Assembly (NCBI GenBank): GCA_030549775.1
Contig: CM060175.1
Span: forward strand, 94,045,470 to 94,109,469
DNA: 64,000 nucleotides
Reading direction: 5' to 3'
DNA from: Tamarix chinensis
Lineage: Eukaryota; Streptophyta; Magnoliopsida; Caryophyllales; Tamaricaceae
Position numbers and translations under genes: made by a program. This document shows positions 12,892-25,484 of the stretch, one piece after another. The notes beneath the pieces were generated by a model, which was given only the letters and a program-made list of their open reading frames with translations, ran no database searches and had not been told where the DNA came from. Numbering within the stretch: the stretch's first letter is position 1; each line of letters begins with the position of its first letter.

Positions 12892-13118
12892 AGGGCTGTA
12901 AACGAGCCGAGCCGAGCCGAATACCCCTAGGCTTGGGTTCGGCTCGTTTAACTAAACGAGCCTAAAATGATGTTTGGGCTTGACTCGTTTAACTAAACGA
13001 ACGAGCCGAACCGAGCTTTTAACGAGCCGAGCCGAGCCGAGCTCACGAGCCAAAGCCAAAAAATGAACCGAGCCGAGCTTTTTCGTGTTTGAGCTCGGCT
13101 CGTTCCGAGCCGAGCTTT
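12892..13118. mobile_element. hAT-type MITE, GAGCCGAGCC-rich, second copy
   Basis: A 227-bp element starts AGGGCTGTAAACGAGCC and contains many GAGCCGAGCC words. It is flanked by a perfect 8-bp duplication TAGCAGCT (12884-12891 and 13119-13126). The left end resembles that of the copy at 4305-4529, but the right end has diverged. Length and duplication size agree, so both belong to one family. Confidence 0.8.
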
Positions 13119-13315
13119 TAGCAGCTATGCATCGCATCGGAAACAATCTCAGTTAAATTTTTTCCCAGCTATTGACAATACTTCGAACGCATTTACCATG
13201 AACCGTTTTCATAGTCAAGGCATCATGGTGTCCTCTAGAATACTTCGGCTACTCGGAGAATAAAACGCCATATCTTTCATGCAGCACCAAAGGTACATGA
13301 CAAACATTCATAGAA

Positions 13316-13966
13316 TCATCCATCTTGTGCAAGGCACCACAGTAAGTCAGAAAATGGGGCGGAACCATGACAATACGTGATAAATGCTTGTAGTCTCATC
13401 TATCTTACGCTAGGCACCACAATAAGAGCATCTTGAATGCTATCCTTAAATTTACATTCTTAATTATATCATTCAATCATTTTATCTCTCATCTCTCTTA
13501 CTTTTATCAATTTACCTTAAACTTAATTATCTACTCTACATCCCATTACCTCAAATTTACACTATCTAATTACTTTTATCAATCACATCACCAATCATTT
13601 ATATTTTATAATTTATAATTTTTATTAATATATAAATATCAATTAATAATATTATATAATCAAATTTCATTAAATATAATTTTACAAATAATTTAATTAA
13701 TAATGACTAATTTAAAATTAAAAAATTAAAAAAATACCTCATATATGTTTTAACTATAAAAATCAGTCTAAAATATGCACTAATGTGCCTCAGTTTCCAA
13801 ACTTTGGATACCTCAAATTTTTAGGGTAATATTAAATTTGAAGTTTTTTTTTATGCTTGCAACCCTTTTCTTAAATTTAAGTTATCTCAAATTTGAGATT
13901 ATAAGTCCCCATTATAGATTCTCTAAGTCAGAAAATGGGGGCGGAACCATGATAAGAGACTACAAC
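13316..13966. repeat. 80-bp tandem duplication, second unit interrupted by a MITE
   Basis: A unit beginning TCATCCATCTT at 13316 repeats as TCATCTATCTT at 13396. Both units contain AGGCACCACA, TAAG, TCAGAAAATGGGG and CGGAACCATGA. In the second unit a 498-bp MITE separates CACCACAA from TCAGAAAATGG. The duplication therefore predates the MITE. Confidence 0.75.
13426..13923. mobile_element. Tourist-like (PIF/Harbinger) MITE
   Basis: The ends are GAGCATCTTGAATGC and, as complement of the right end, GAGAATCTATAATGG. The element is flanked by the 3-bp duplication TAA (13423-13425 and 13924-13926). The intact first unit of the surrounding 80-bp repeat has a single TAAG where this one is split, so the pre-insertion state can be read directly. 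The interior is AT-rich and non-coding. Confidence 0.8.
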
Positions 13967-16540
13967 ACGCAAAGTTAACCTTTTTAGATACGATTTTCCG
14001 TAATACCTCCTCAAAGTGGACTGCCTTGATGGAAGTGGGCGCTATGTTCATGCTACTCTCCTCACATGGTTGTTTCATGCTCTCCAGATATGCAAGATAT
14101 TCTACTACTCCCGCGCTAGCACTAGTAGCTTCACATCTATCGAAATTCAAAAAATTCTAGTCATATCAAATTCTATTTTGAAAGAGCATGAAGATTACAG
14201 CGGTAAATGCCGATAAGAGAAAACATTAAAATTATTTAGGATTTGTTTTTAAAAACTTCAAAAATTCAGTGAAATCCCTCAAAACTACCCTATCCAAATG
14301 AAGCCTTTAATCCCACAATCCATTCCACATGGACATGCAAAAGAAAACTAAAACAATGAAGAAAAAACAACGCTGCTCAACTAACAGAAAACAATACATC
14401 CCATTAACTATGACTACACAAAAATCTAAGAACAAACAAAATAAATTTTCATAAATTAAAGGAGAGTAGACCAGGAGAGAGGAGAAATGAATGAGGGTTC
14501 CCTGCCATCAAATGAAAACATCAAATACATTCAATTCATCCGAATTGGAAAATCAATTGCAAAAGAGCATCAAATAAGGCCATACTCATAGTTCATTCTC
14601 TCATGATTTTTTCATGGCTAGGGACAAACCTCCCTTTGTTTAAGTTTGCTACAAACCAACTTCAAGCTTTGAGGCACTCAACACAAAAGTACTTTGCCTT
14701 ATAATTAGAAGGTATAGAGGGAATTCTACAACATCACTTAGCAAACTTCAACCAATTGTCTTATAAAACCATTACTAGAGGAATATAATGTCATCTAAGA
14801 AAATAATAGAAAAATGAATCTGACACACTAATCTCAGAACAGGATAATTTCAAAATGAATAAAAGCAACACAGAAATATATTTTTCAGCACTAGAGTTAT
14901 TAAGAGGTTCACAAATATGCAAATAGAAAATTGCTAGATGTTGTAAAAATAGAAAATTGCTTCCCTTTCTATTTTACCTTAGAACCAGCCATCGTGATGT
15001 TATGCTTTTCCAACTCTTCGGGTAACCAAAGCTTTCTCCACCCATTTTCACCACACTCCTCAACTAGTGTTTTCTTTGAGAGCTCTAATTTCCTCTGTTC
15101 TATAATTCTATTCATGGTAAGGATACCAGCCTCATTAGCTAGTGCAACCAAGTCAGCTCCAACAAAACTTGATGTTTCCCTAGCTATTTTTAATAGATCA
15201 AAAGTACCCTCAAGTATGAGGTCGTTAGTCAGCTAAGAGAGTATTTTCCATTTTTATAAAGAACACCAGAGAAAACCTCCCAATCAAACTTGATTCGTCT
15301 CCTCAATGCTGGATCAACATCACCAGGTATATTGGTAGCTCCAATAACAAAAACATAGCCTGGTCTAACCTTGGAGTTTTCAAATTTTGAGTTTTCAAGA
15401 GCTAACTTTACAAGCCTGTGAGATTTATCCATGCAAGTCATCAATTGTGTCACAATTCGCAGTTCCATCACTCTCTGTATATTCTCTCTCTTGGAAGCAA
15501 TTGCATCGATCTCATCACAATTGTTGGAGCAATTCTAAAAGCTTTAGAGAAAAGCTCATGGATATTATCCTTAGATGCACCTACCATTTCACCAAGAAAA
15601 GGTGGAAGTCTCAATAATGTCGTCATCTAAATAAAAACAGCAGGCAATACATAAAAAGAAAAGATAACCAAAAAAGGCCCAAAACCATATAGGGAGACCA
15701 TTTTAATTCATTCAACACAGTAAATAGGGAGATGTACAATGTTATTGTTATTCAAGAGCCATACCATTGCACGGCCAAAACAATTTATCTTTCACGCATC
15801 AAAAGTAATCAGTCAGCTAAAAACAAACTCATGGCCATCTGCCAGATTATGAGTTAAAATAATCTCTCATGGCTATAACTAATACTGCGCTAAATAAAGC
15901 TTTTACTTTTTGGTTGGTGGGTGTACAGTATAGGGGAACTTGACATGAAGTTCCATGAAAATCAAGGTTTTTAATAGTATTATTAATTAACACAAGCCAA
16001 TTAAATATCAGAAGCACTAGAGACAACTTTAATAGCAAAAATCTGACTAAAAGAAAGTCAAGTCTCATTGGCAAGAGACAGAGCTAGTGTGAATTTGCTA
16101 GAACAGGGGGACCATACTACAAAATACCAGTCACCAGTGTAACACCACCAAGCCAAGATGAGAGTTGTGTTTGATAGAGGGGCTCAATGACTTAACCTAT
16201 TAATTTCTTCACTACTTTATCATCCCTTCCAAATCGCTAAGCCAAGGTCTTTCCTTCTATTTCTGTTCTGCACCTTCTGATCCCTTCGGTTCCTTTCCAT
16301 TGGAAACTGTGGTCTTAGAGCTATTCTCGTCACTAAAATGTCCTCCCAACCTAGTATGCTTCTTCTCTCTGCCTGTATCCTCAACTTCCATAATATTATC
16401 TTCTGTATTTTCAGTATGCCTTGATCCACTATAACTCTTCTTGAGCAAGGATTTCATCAAATCAAACTTCGTCTTTAGCTTCACACTGTAAATCGCATCC
16501 ATAGAATTCAAAATAAAATCGCCAAAATATGATTCCAACA
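13923..16540 (-). pseudogene. CDC48C-like AAA-ATPase pseudogene
   Basis: Three minus-strand pieces lie in gene order. The N-terminal piece (16540-16257) has IYSVKLKTKFDLMKSLLKKS followed by an acidic linker. A D1 AAA piece (15615-14969) contains ASKDNIHELFSKAFRIAPTI, DEIDAIASKREN, VTQLMTCMD, YVFVIGATN and DPALRR, then VGADLVALANEAG. A C-terminal piece (14150-13940) includes TSIKAVHFEEVLRKI. This matches plant cell division cycle 48 homolog C, a nucleolar-type AAA-ATPase. Bases of the Walker B strand before DEID are missing, shifting frame; the usual RRPGRF at the arginine-finger site reads RRRIKF; the stretch around 15240 no longer aligns; and no D2 domain is found. A functional product is very unlikely. 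Gaps at 14216-14930 and 15640-16220 show no coding sequence. Confidence 0.8.
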
Positions 16541-16804
16541 GTGATTACGAATCTGAGGAATCTCACGTGGATCACCTTGTATCCTTCGAAGGTAATCATT
16601 CTCCTTTTGAAGCAACTTATCTTCTCTTTCTTCAATTTGTTTTAGCTTCTTATGAGGAGAGATTTGGAATCCCAAATTTTTAGCTTGAAATTCATCCTCC
16701 TTGGAAAGTTCAAATTCCTAGCGAGTAAGGGACGGATTTTCAGTGGTGTTGCAATTTTCTACGCATTTAGATTGTGGTTGGATTGCTTTTGAAACACATG
16801 TATG

Positions 16805-17140
16805 TGTTAGATATATATCTATACATTCATTGTGAATTATGACCATTGATTTCTTTTACTTATTTTTATCTGCATGTTTTATCTAGTAAGGGTTTTGGAC
16901 CAATGAGTAGTTGATTACCACTCCCTTAACAAACTCTATTGGTTGGTTTTGAACCTCTAATATATAAAGGTTCTATGATCAGGGGAGAGGAACAATTTGA
17001 ATGATATCACGATGTTCCCCGAATCTATCTCTATATTTTTCCTCTCTTGCTCAATTATCTAATTCATTCTCTTGAAACTTATTCATCTCTTAAGCTCCTT
17101 AGGTGTGAATAATACATTATAGCAAAACAGGATCCTATCA
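16805..17140 (+). repeat. 5' LTR of the Reina-like element
   Basis: A 336-bp LTR, TG..CA. A TATA-like TATATAAAGG lies at about 16962-16971, followed by a conserved GGGGAGAGGA stretch. Confidence 0.88.
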
Positions 17141-17141
17141 A

Positions 17142-17155
17142 TGGTATCAGAGCCA
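17142..17155 (+). promoter_or_regulatory. Primer binding site, tRNA-Met type
   Basis: TGGTATCAGAGCC begins one base after the 5' LTR. This is the sequence complementary to the 3' end of plant methionine tRNA and primes minus-strand synthesis. Confidence 0.88.
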
Positions 17156-17283
17156 ACAATGTTGTGATCATAGTTGACAGAACCCAGTTAAATGAAATGC
17201 GATGGGATTTAAATCCCTTGAGAGACTCGATAGAGTAGTAGAAAATTACTATAAAGAAGGAGGTCAAGCAGATTCTATTCGAA

Positions 17284-18350
17284 GTGCAGCCGGAAAGTAT
17301 AACTCAACTGCGCTCTCTATTGTCCCAAACTCAACTAGATGTACCTTTTAACCCATCCTCATCAAATTCTCCTCATCATCCATCCTTACTGACCACCAAG
17401 CCATTTGTGATGAACAGTGATCGGCCAATACCAACCCCCACCTCCTCCACTGGGAAATCAGCAATTCCACGTTATGTCAAAGGGAGATCCACTCCATTTC
17501 CCCAATCCTCAACCTTCCTATCAAATTGCCACCTGACTTATTAGGGTGGAATTTTCATGTTTTAATAGAGAATATGTCATGGGTTGGATCTATAAGGCCA
17601 ACCAGTTCTTCGAAATGGATGGCACCCTAGATAATGGAAATGTTCAAGTAGCTATCATCCACTTGGAAGGGCTAGCGTTACAATGGCATCAAGCCTATGC
17701 GAGGATTCGACCTCATCTTATGTACTTGACCTAGGGTGAGCACACGGATGCTATTATAGCCAGGTTTGATTTAACACCTTCTGATGATCCTATGGGTGAT
17801 ATGAAAAACCTGAGACAAACTAGAACACTAATGGATTATCAAAATCAATTCGATTCTCTGTTGAACCGGGTGAACTTACCTGAAGAGTATGCGGGCATCT
17901 GCTATATTGGTGGCTTGTTCCCTTCAATCCAAACTCAGGTTAGAATTTTTAAGCCTAGAATGATGAGAGATGCATATAACTTGGCTAAACTACAACAAGT
18001 TACCCTTAACTCTTAGAAAAAAGAGGGTAAACACACAGCTAAACCCTCACTCCTGACTACGCCAAAAACTCCCATCCTCAATACCCGTAGTTACGGGAAA
18101 GAGGTGGGCAGGAACATGAAAACATTATCCCAAGCTAAGATGGAGACCAAGAGGGCACAAAACGAATGTTTTTGGTGCCATGAGAAACTTTACCCTAAGC
18201 ATAGATGTGCTAAAAGATAGTTGCTGATCATGAAGGGCATGAAAGAAGAGGATGTGGGAGAGTTAGATTCAGCGGTGGATGGAGAAATTAAGAAACCCAG
18301 GGAGACAATCCCCACATATTAGTGCATGCGGTTAATGACATTCCCACATA
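17284..18350 (+). pseudogene. gag relic of the Reina-like element
   Basis: The plus strand encodes a capsid-like protein: GWIYKANQFFEMD, LEGLALQWHQAYAR, IIARFDLTPSDDPMGDMKNL, YQNQFDSLLNRVNLPEEY and GGLFPSIQTQVRIFKP, then a zinc knuckle CFWCHEKLYPKHRC at about 18166-18207. This is the order of Ty3/gypsy Gag. Stops in place of glutamine or tryptophan codons occur after MYLT (17735), after TLNS (18016) and after RCAKR. A short proline/serine-rich leader precedes it. The product would package element RNA; here it is inactive. Confidence 0.8.
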
Positions 18351-18393
18351 TCATACTATGCAGGTAATAGGATAGATTAAAAAGAGACCCATT

Positions 18394-18913
18394 TGCACCT
18401 TGATAGATAGTGGTTCAACCCACAATTTTCTGGATTTGCAGGTGGCCAAACAGCTTGGTTGTCCTTTGACTCCAATGCCTTCCTTGTCTGTAACAGTGGC
18501 AGATGGTAGTGCACTCAGTAGTACCTTCATTTACAAGGGGTTATGTTGGAAATTGTCTGATCATGAGTTTAGAGGGGACATGATGATTCTACCCCTGGGT
18601 GGATAAGAGATGGTTTTAGGGGTACAATAGCTCACAACCATGGGACCTATCACTTGGGATTTTCAAAAATTAACCATGGAGTTTAATGTACAAGGAAGAA
18701 GACTGATGCTGACAGGGTTGAGGACTCTTAAAACCAAGTCACTTAAAGGGAAACATGCACACAAGGTGTTAGCCAAGAATCCCAATCAAATAGTGATTGA
18801 GTTGTGCTCCTTATAGTTCATGGACAGACAAAAGGTTCTCTCACTACTGACTCCTCATCAGAGTAGACACATGACTTGCAGAAGGTGTTACAAAAATTTT
18901 CCAAGCTCTTCTC
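18394..18913 (+). pseudogene. Aspartic protease relic of the Reina-like element
   Basis: The frame contains the retroviral-type active-site motif as LIDSGSTHNFLD at about 18397-18432, followed by VAKQLGCPL, SVTVADGSALSS and DMMILPLGG, then a stop where LGG.EMVLG would continue. The following stretch leads to the linker QKVLQKFSKLFS, at which solo LTR A is inserted (target TTCTC). It would mature the Gag-Pol polyprotein. Confidence 0.8.
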
Positions 18914-19199
18914 TACAATACGCCAAAATTTTAAAACCTAGAATTTAATAATTAAGCCTCATCTAGAATAATTTAAAATTTAAAATTATTAATTTAATTA
19001 TTTTGTGGACTTTTGGTTTAGAAAAATGGATATAATTATTTAATAAATTAAAATAACTATTTTGTTATATGATCATACTCATTTTATTTAAATAATTTTC
19101 CAAAGCCATATTTTACTAAATTTTACCTCTTAAATTAATATCTTAAATTTTTAATAAATTAATTTATCCATCTAAATAATTAGATACCCTTATTTTAAA

Positions 19200-20420
19200 A
19201 ATTATTTTATTTCTATTTTTCCCTTTCCCCTTTTCCTTTTTCCTTTTTATTTCTCCTCTTTCTTTCCTTTTTCTTTTCTTCTTTTCTTCCTCCTTGGGCT
19301 ACCCGACCTACTTCTCTTTTTTCTGCTCGTTGAGTCGCTAGCCCCTTCCCTTCCCTTCTCTTCTCCCTGTACCCGTCCAGCCCAACCGCTCCCCTTTTTC
19401 CTCCCTCTCCCTCACACTCGTGGGCTGACCTATCTCTCGTCTTTTCCTTTCCCCGCCCGACCGGTCTGCCAGCCCCCTTCTCCTTCCTTCTTCGACCGGT
19501 GATGCCATGCTAGCCTACAACCAACCCCTATAGCCCTACCATTGCAGTATGCCCTCTCCCTCTCTCCCTCGTCCTTTTCTCTTCCATTTTAAGCCAAACA
19601 CAGCCCCATCACGTGCCCCTTCCTTTCCCTTTTCTTCTTTACCTTCCCTACCACCCTGCACCCCTACAGCCTGCACCACCTACTCGAGCAATGCATGTCC
19701 TCTTCCTTTTCTTCTCTTCATCTCCTCATCTCCTCCTTCTCTTCCCATTTTTGATCTCCTTCAAGCTACCTCATTTCCCTACAGAACCCCCTCTTTTCTC
19801 CCTTCTTCCTTTCTCTTTCCCTCCCCTATTTTTGGTTTCACCACCCACAACCACCGCCATTGCCACCCAACTGACCACAACAACCCCCGAGCCTCCTCTA
19901 CTACCTCCCTACACCACCTAACATCCACCACTCGCCCCTACAGCTACCCTTCCCTTCCTATCTCTTTTATTTCCCCTCCTCGACCTCCACCCTGCACGTC
20001 ACCTTGCGCCTCCCATTCTCCCTCTTCCACTACCATTAGAGCCTCCCCTCGATCCCCTAGCACCTCCCCTACCACCACCTTACCTCACCTTGGACGAAAT
20101 TCCCTTACAGCCCCTCCCTTCTTCTCCCTTTTCCCTTCCTTCTTCTTCTTCTCCCTTCCTTGCACCTATTTTTTAGCCTTGCAGCCACCATCTCTGCTTC
20201 CCTAAGCCACCAATCTTCGACCCCCAACCACCACCTACACCTCTACTCCCTCCCTGCACTCAGCCACCACCTTCACTCCCCTCCACAAGCCCTCAACCAA
20301 ACCACCAAAACCCTTACCCGAACCAACCCCTCCCCTTCTCCCATCTCTCCCCTGTGTCCCTCATTTTCCATTTTATTTTGTGCATGCAACTCACACTGCC
20401 ATGTAGTGTGAGTGCTACTG
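19200..20420. repeat. Pyrimidine-rich (purine-rich on minus) tract of LTR A
   Basis: About 1.2 kb made almost wholly of CCT, TTC and CAC words. It opens long stop-poor frames without domain content; the same tract recurs at about 1600-2660, 27060-27890, 31630-32870 and 36780-38040 with opposite or equal orientation following the LTR direction. Confidence 0.75.
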
Positions 20421-21059
20421 CATCTCCTTGAGCTAAACTAACCAAAATTTTGGAGGGATAAGTATAGTTAGTATTAGTATGTATTTAATAAGCTTTTGAT
20501 AAAAAAAATTTATTCTTTTAATTTTGTTCTACTAATATGCTAGTTTTGATATTATTTTTAGGTACAAATTTTGACTAATCAAATCTTAGACTTTTAACCG
20601 AGGTACCGGTAAAGTTTATTTATTGTTGGAAATAAAGTAACTATAATACCCTACTAAAATGTGTGGATATACGTATGCTAGCACGTTAGGGTTTTTTTAA
20701 TATGTTTATGTACATGTTGTATGATGTTAAGTATATCATGATTTGTAGCATATATTGGTAGTTGAAACGAAAATCATGTTATATTATGTGTCATGTGTAG
20801 AAATGATAGTTAAGGAAGGAGCCTTATTGTTAATAATAAGGTTAAATGTATGTATATGACACGATGAGCTAATGTGGCCATTTGTAGCATAGATAATGTT
20901 AATATGAACCCTAGGAGCATTTTAGGAATTTTTCTTATACAAAAGGTGTGGCCTAAATAAGTATGTATGGTAGGTGATAATGGGTATTAATAATAAATAA
21001 TAATAGTTTGTAGTGTTAGATGATGTATATGGACCATGGGTGTTAATATTTTATGTGGT

Positions 21060-21760
21060 AATGATATTTTAGTATATCTGGCATAAGAAGGGAAAATTGG
21101 TCATTTCTATGAATAAAAGGGGTAATATGGTAAATTAATAGGTAAGAAGGGTATTGTGATAAATTTGGCATGAAAAGGGGGTAACTTGGTAAATTAAGAA
21201 GTAAAAAGGTAATTTGGTAAATTAATTAAATGAGAAGTGTATTTTGGTAATTTTGGCATAAAAGAAGGGTAACTTGTTAAGTTTGTGAGTAAAAGGGGTA
21301 AAATAGTAATTTAGTAGGTAAGAGAGGTATTTTGATAATTTAGCACGAAAAGGGTAATTTGGTAAATTTAATAAGTATGAAGGACAATTTGATAATTTAA
21401 CTAACCAAAAGGGAAAATTGGTAATTTAATAAGTATGAAGAGTAATTTGGTAAATTAACCAACCAAAAGGGCAATTTAGTAATTTTAACAAGTATGAAGG
21501 TTAATTTGGTAATTTAACAAACTTGAAGGACAATTTGGTAATTTAACAACATGAAGGGTAATTTGGTATTTTAACAAGTATGAGGGGTAAAGTTGGTAAT
21601 TTAATAAGTATGGAGGATAATTTGGTGGTTTAACAAATACAAAGGGTATTTTGGTAATTATACAAGTATAAAGGGCAATCTAGTAATTTGGCAATGAAAA
21701 GGGGGTAATGTGGTGACTTTACAAACAAGGGGTATTTTAATAATTTTGAAGTATAAATGG
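21060..21760. repeat. Minisatellite of LTR A
   Basis: An irregular array of about 30-bp units such as AAGGGTAATTTGGTAATTTAA, the reverse complement of the arrays at 30285-30960 and 35580-36110. Confidence 0.75.
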
Positions 21761-22729
21761 GTAAGTCAATAAATTGTATAGAACATGACAATGGATTAAA
21801 TAAGCCTCCATAATAAAGCATAAGGGACATTAAATAATAGAATAAGGGTTTATGGCCTTAGTATCACTTATTTAAGTATAACCACGTATATTATAAGGAT
21901 AAGGGTATTTTGGTAAATCCATAAATATCACAAGGATAAGGCATAACATAAGGTTGAATGGATAATTAAGGGTATGATATGATTTTATTTCGTAATCATA
22001 CAAGAGGTGCCTTAGTTGTTAATTATGCTTCTAAATGTGTGTTGGATGTGCTAGAAGTGCATGTTAGGATTTATGCAGTCAATAATCCTTGATACAGAAT
22101 ACTTGATTCTATGATCGGTATTACAATTATGATATGATAACCCTTTATGGCATGTGAATAAATAGAAATGGATGATAAAAGGATGGCCTTACTGGTTTAT
22201 TTAAGTTAACATGGATAATAATATAAATAAGGATTACTTAATAATAACATAAACAAATGAAAATGATTAAGTATGTGATTGTTTTGTTTCTCATGGTCAC
22301 CTTAATTAAGACACTAATAATTAAAGTGGAAGACTTTGAGATCAAGAATTGTGGCTCTTTAGGAGTCGCTACCCTAAAAGCGTGATTTAGCCCATGATTG
22401 TTTTAGATTTTTACTGATGTGCCTTAGTGCGTCAGACCCTATATCTTACTCTATCTAGCTCTACAGACCTATTTAGGGGGTATGCATACTTATGAATTAG
22501 GTATCATTGTCAGTAGGGTATTGTGTGTCTTTGTGCACTAGTACAAACAGGGTACCTTTGTGTCCCTAGATTGATGGTTAAAGGGTACTGTATTACTCGT
22601 ATGCGCTAGTATGATCAGTATACATTTGTGTCTCTAGGTTTGTGATCTCCCCCTCGAGTTAAATAAACATACTTATTATATTAATTAAATGGAAAGCACT
22701 AATCATGTAAATTAAAATATAATTGAGCC

Positions 22730-23085
22730 GGGCTCAGATGGATTATATCATGTGTACCGGTCCACCGATTATAATAGTGGCTAGAAGCATTTTATCCTGG
22801 AAGATGAATATGTGTACCAGTCTACTAGTTATAATGGTAGCCAGGTACGTGTTGCCCTAGAGTGTACTCTGGTCCACCATCTATAATAGTGGGAGATCCC
22901 AAACTCAATAAACTAAACATTGGATGATAATAAATGATGGAAAAGACACTAATCATTTATAGTGGAACACCATGTGAGTTGGAGCCAGGTTGGGATAATT
23001 TTTGGTCCACCGACTATAATAATAGCCAGGCTCGTTTTGCCTTGGGGTATCATTTCTGGTCCTCCAGCTATAATAGTGGAGTCCC
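22730..23085. repeat. Dyad-repeat array of LTR A
   Basis: Units carry a GGTCCACCG-type dyad and TATAATAGTGG. Stems differ between units: CTGG-TCCT-CCAG near 23055 is perfect, TGG-TCCA-CCA near 22873 is short, and ACCAG-TCTA-CTAGT near 22817 has one mismatch. Confidence 0.7.
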
Positions 23086-23816
23086 CGTACTCATATAGAT
23101 ATAATTAGAGAGATGATGTTGAATAATGTTTAATTAATGGCTTAAGACCAAAAGTATTGATTTCACCTTTATGATCCATTGATATAATATAAGTGCTGCC
23201 TTGGTGCCTATCACTCTTGGTAAGCGATAGAAATGCTAAGTAAATAGACCTTGTGTTATGCATTTCCCATTGTATGTTGTATTGCTTGTGTGTTGGCTCT
23301 TATGTTATTGTTTTACATTGTTTATGTGTGATGTGTTGCATGCGGGCCCTACCTTTCAGTTTGGTATAAATTGTTACTCAGTACCATAGCATTGAAGGGT
23401 TCTATTTGTTGGTCATTGCCTATTCAATGGGCAATGTCCTTTGTAGATTATCTGCAGGTGCTATTCAAGTTGTTATTGAATAAGAATATAAGGAATGTCT
23501 GGGAAGCTTTTCAAGGTTTCTCTTTTGAACTTATTATTTCTTTGTTTAAAGACTTTATTCTTGTAACCACTAATAGTGAGTTTTTATCTTTTGTAACGTC
23601 TTTAATGCACTACTCTGATTTAAACAAAAGTTTGAATTTGTGTAAATTGTATTCTGTTCATTTTTAGCATTAGCACTTGGTACTAAAACAGTAGGAGAAA
23701 ATCGATCTGGTACTAAGTGTAGCAGTACCATCCTTGAAATTTATCATTTTTGCTTCCGCTAATTTTTAATTAAAATGAAACTTTTTAGTAGTGAATTTTG
23801 GGGGTGTTACATTCTC

Positions 23817-24833
23817 TATGCCACAAGGGTTACCACCCAATTGACCCTTAGATCACAAGATCCCTCTCAAGGCAAGAATAAACCCTGTCAACCTTAGACC
23901 ATACAGATATTCAACTCTACAAAAAAAATGAGATCAAGAAGATGATCCAAGAGATGTTGCAGGCTGGCATCATCCAACCTAGCTCTAGTCCTTATTCTTC
24001 TCCTATTGTGTTGGTCAAGAAAAAGGATAACAGTTGGAGACTATGTAGATTACAGGGAACTGAATAAGCACACCATAAAAGATAAGTGTCCTATTTCGAT
24101 TATTGAACAGTTGCTAGAAGAACTGCATGGGGAAAAATACTTCTCCAAATTAGACCTTCCATCAGGATACCATCAAATGAAGATGCATCCTACAGATATC
24201 CCAAAGAATGCCTTCAAAACTCATGAAGGGCATTATGAATGCTTAGTTGTGCATTTTGGTTTAACCAATGTCCCCCCCCTTTACATTTCAGGCCCTGATG
24301 AACCATGTCTTCAGACCTTATTTATGCATATTTATCTTGGTTTTCTTTGACGATATACCAATATACAACATGTCATGGGCAAAGCACATGAACCACTTGG
24401 AACTTATCTTAGAGCTCTTAATGCAATAAGAGTTGTATACCAAGGAAGATAAGTGTATATTTGGTGCAGAACAACTAGATTACTTAGGGCACATTATGTC
24501 AAGAAAAAGGGTAGCCATTGACCCTAAGAAAATTGTAGATGTATAGAACTGGCCACTCCCTACCAACTTAACTCAAATAAGAGGATTCCTTGGCCTAACA
24601 GGATATTATAGGTGTTTTGTGCAAGGATATGGGATGATAAGTAAGCCCTTGACTGAAATGCTCAAGAAAAACAGTTTTGTAAGGACTGAAGGAGTGACAC
24701 TGGCTTTTAGTCAGTTGAGGGAGGAATTAACCACCACACCAGTGTTAGCCCTTCCAGACTTCACCAAAACATTTGTTGTAGAAATGGATGCCTCATCATT
24801 GGGAATGGGAGTTATACTAATGTAGGAGGGTCA
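23817..24833 (+). pseudogene. Reverse transcriptase relic of the Reina-like element, with N-terminal RNase H
   Basis: After LTR A the plus strand reads the RT order: [69 protein letters not shown] and FDDI. The catalytic pair is retained as FFDDIPIY near 24350. YLGHIMSRKRVAIDP and RGFLGLTGYYRCFV follow, then the start of RNase H with ALPDFTKTFVVEMDASSLG. There is a frame change near 24275 (six consecutive C residues) and stops near 24428, 24545 and 24824. Solo LTR B interrupts RNase H after the DASS motif, target GGTCA. Confidence 0.85.
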
Positions 24834-25484
24834 TGTAACACCCCAAAATTCACTACTAAGAAATTTTGTTTTATGAAAAGAATTAATGGAAGCAAAATAA
24901 CAAAATCATGAATTTCGGGGATATTACCGCCACACTTAGTACCAGACCAATTCACTCCTACCATTCCAGTACCAAGTGCTAAGGCTGAAAAAGAAAAATA
25001 CAACTTACGATAAAATCAAACTATTATTAAACCAAAGTAGCATAGTAAATCATTTGCAAGAATAAAATCCACCAGTGGTAGTTACAAGAATAAGGACCAT
25101 CTTTAAACTGAGGTTTAAAAAGAGAGAGAGTGCAACCCCGGGACTTTCCAAATAATTCCTTACGCTCTTTCCCGTTGTCCACTTGAAAATGGACCTGCAA
25201 GGGACACTGCCCATTGAATAAACAGGACCCCCACGAATGGAATCATTCAGTACTACGGTACTGAATAATCCTTTAAAACACACTTAAAAGCACGCCCGCA
25301 ATGCAACACATGATACAACACTATATACATATATAATAAGAAATGCATGTACAACATCCACTTACTTAACAAGTCCATCAAATATTAATAAGTCATAATA
25401 TACAATCAATACTTCTGGGCCTTAAGCCATTAGTCCATCAATATTCAATCATCTTGGATTATATATCCATGTGAGTGCAAAACC

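Larger units (their letters stand above)
18914..23811 (-). mobile_element. Solo LTR, giant TGTAACACCCC family (copy A), inverted
   Basis: Read on the minus strand it starts TGTAACACCCCC and ends GCGTATTGTA, so the terminal CA has become TA. A perfect 5-bp duplication TTCTC flanks it (18909-18913 and 23812-23816). Length 4898 bp, nearly equal to copy B without its nested insert. No coding domains are present. Its + strand shows a pyrimidine-rich tract (about 19200-20420), a minisatellite (about 21060-21760) and a dyad zone (about 22730-23080). It splits the protease-to-RT linker of the Reina-like element. Confidence 0.9.

Noticed and set aside
19549..20205. A 218-codon open frame (proline/serine rich)
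   Set aside because: It is a by-product of the pyrimidine-rich tract of a solo LTR. Overlapping frames are also open, composition is extreme and no domain is visible.
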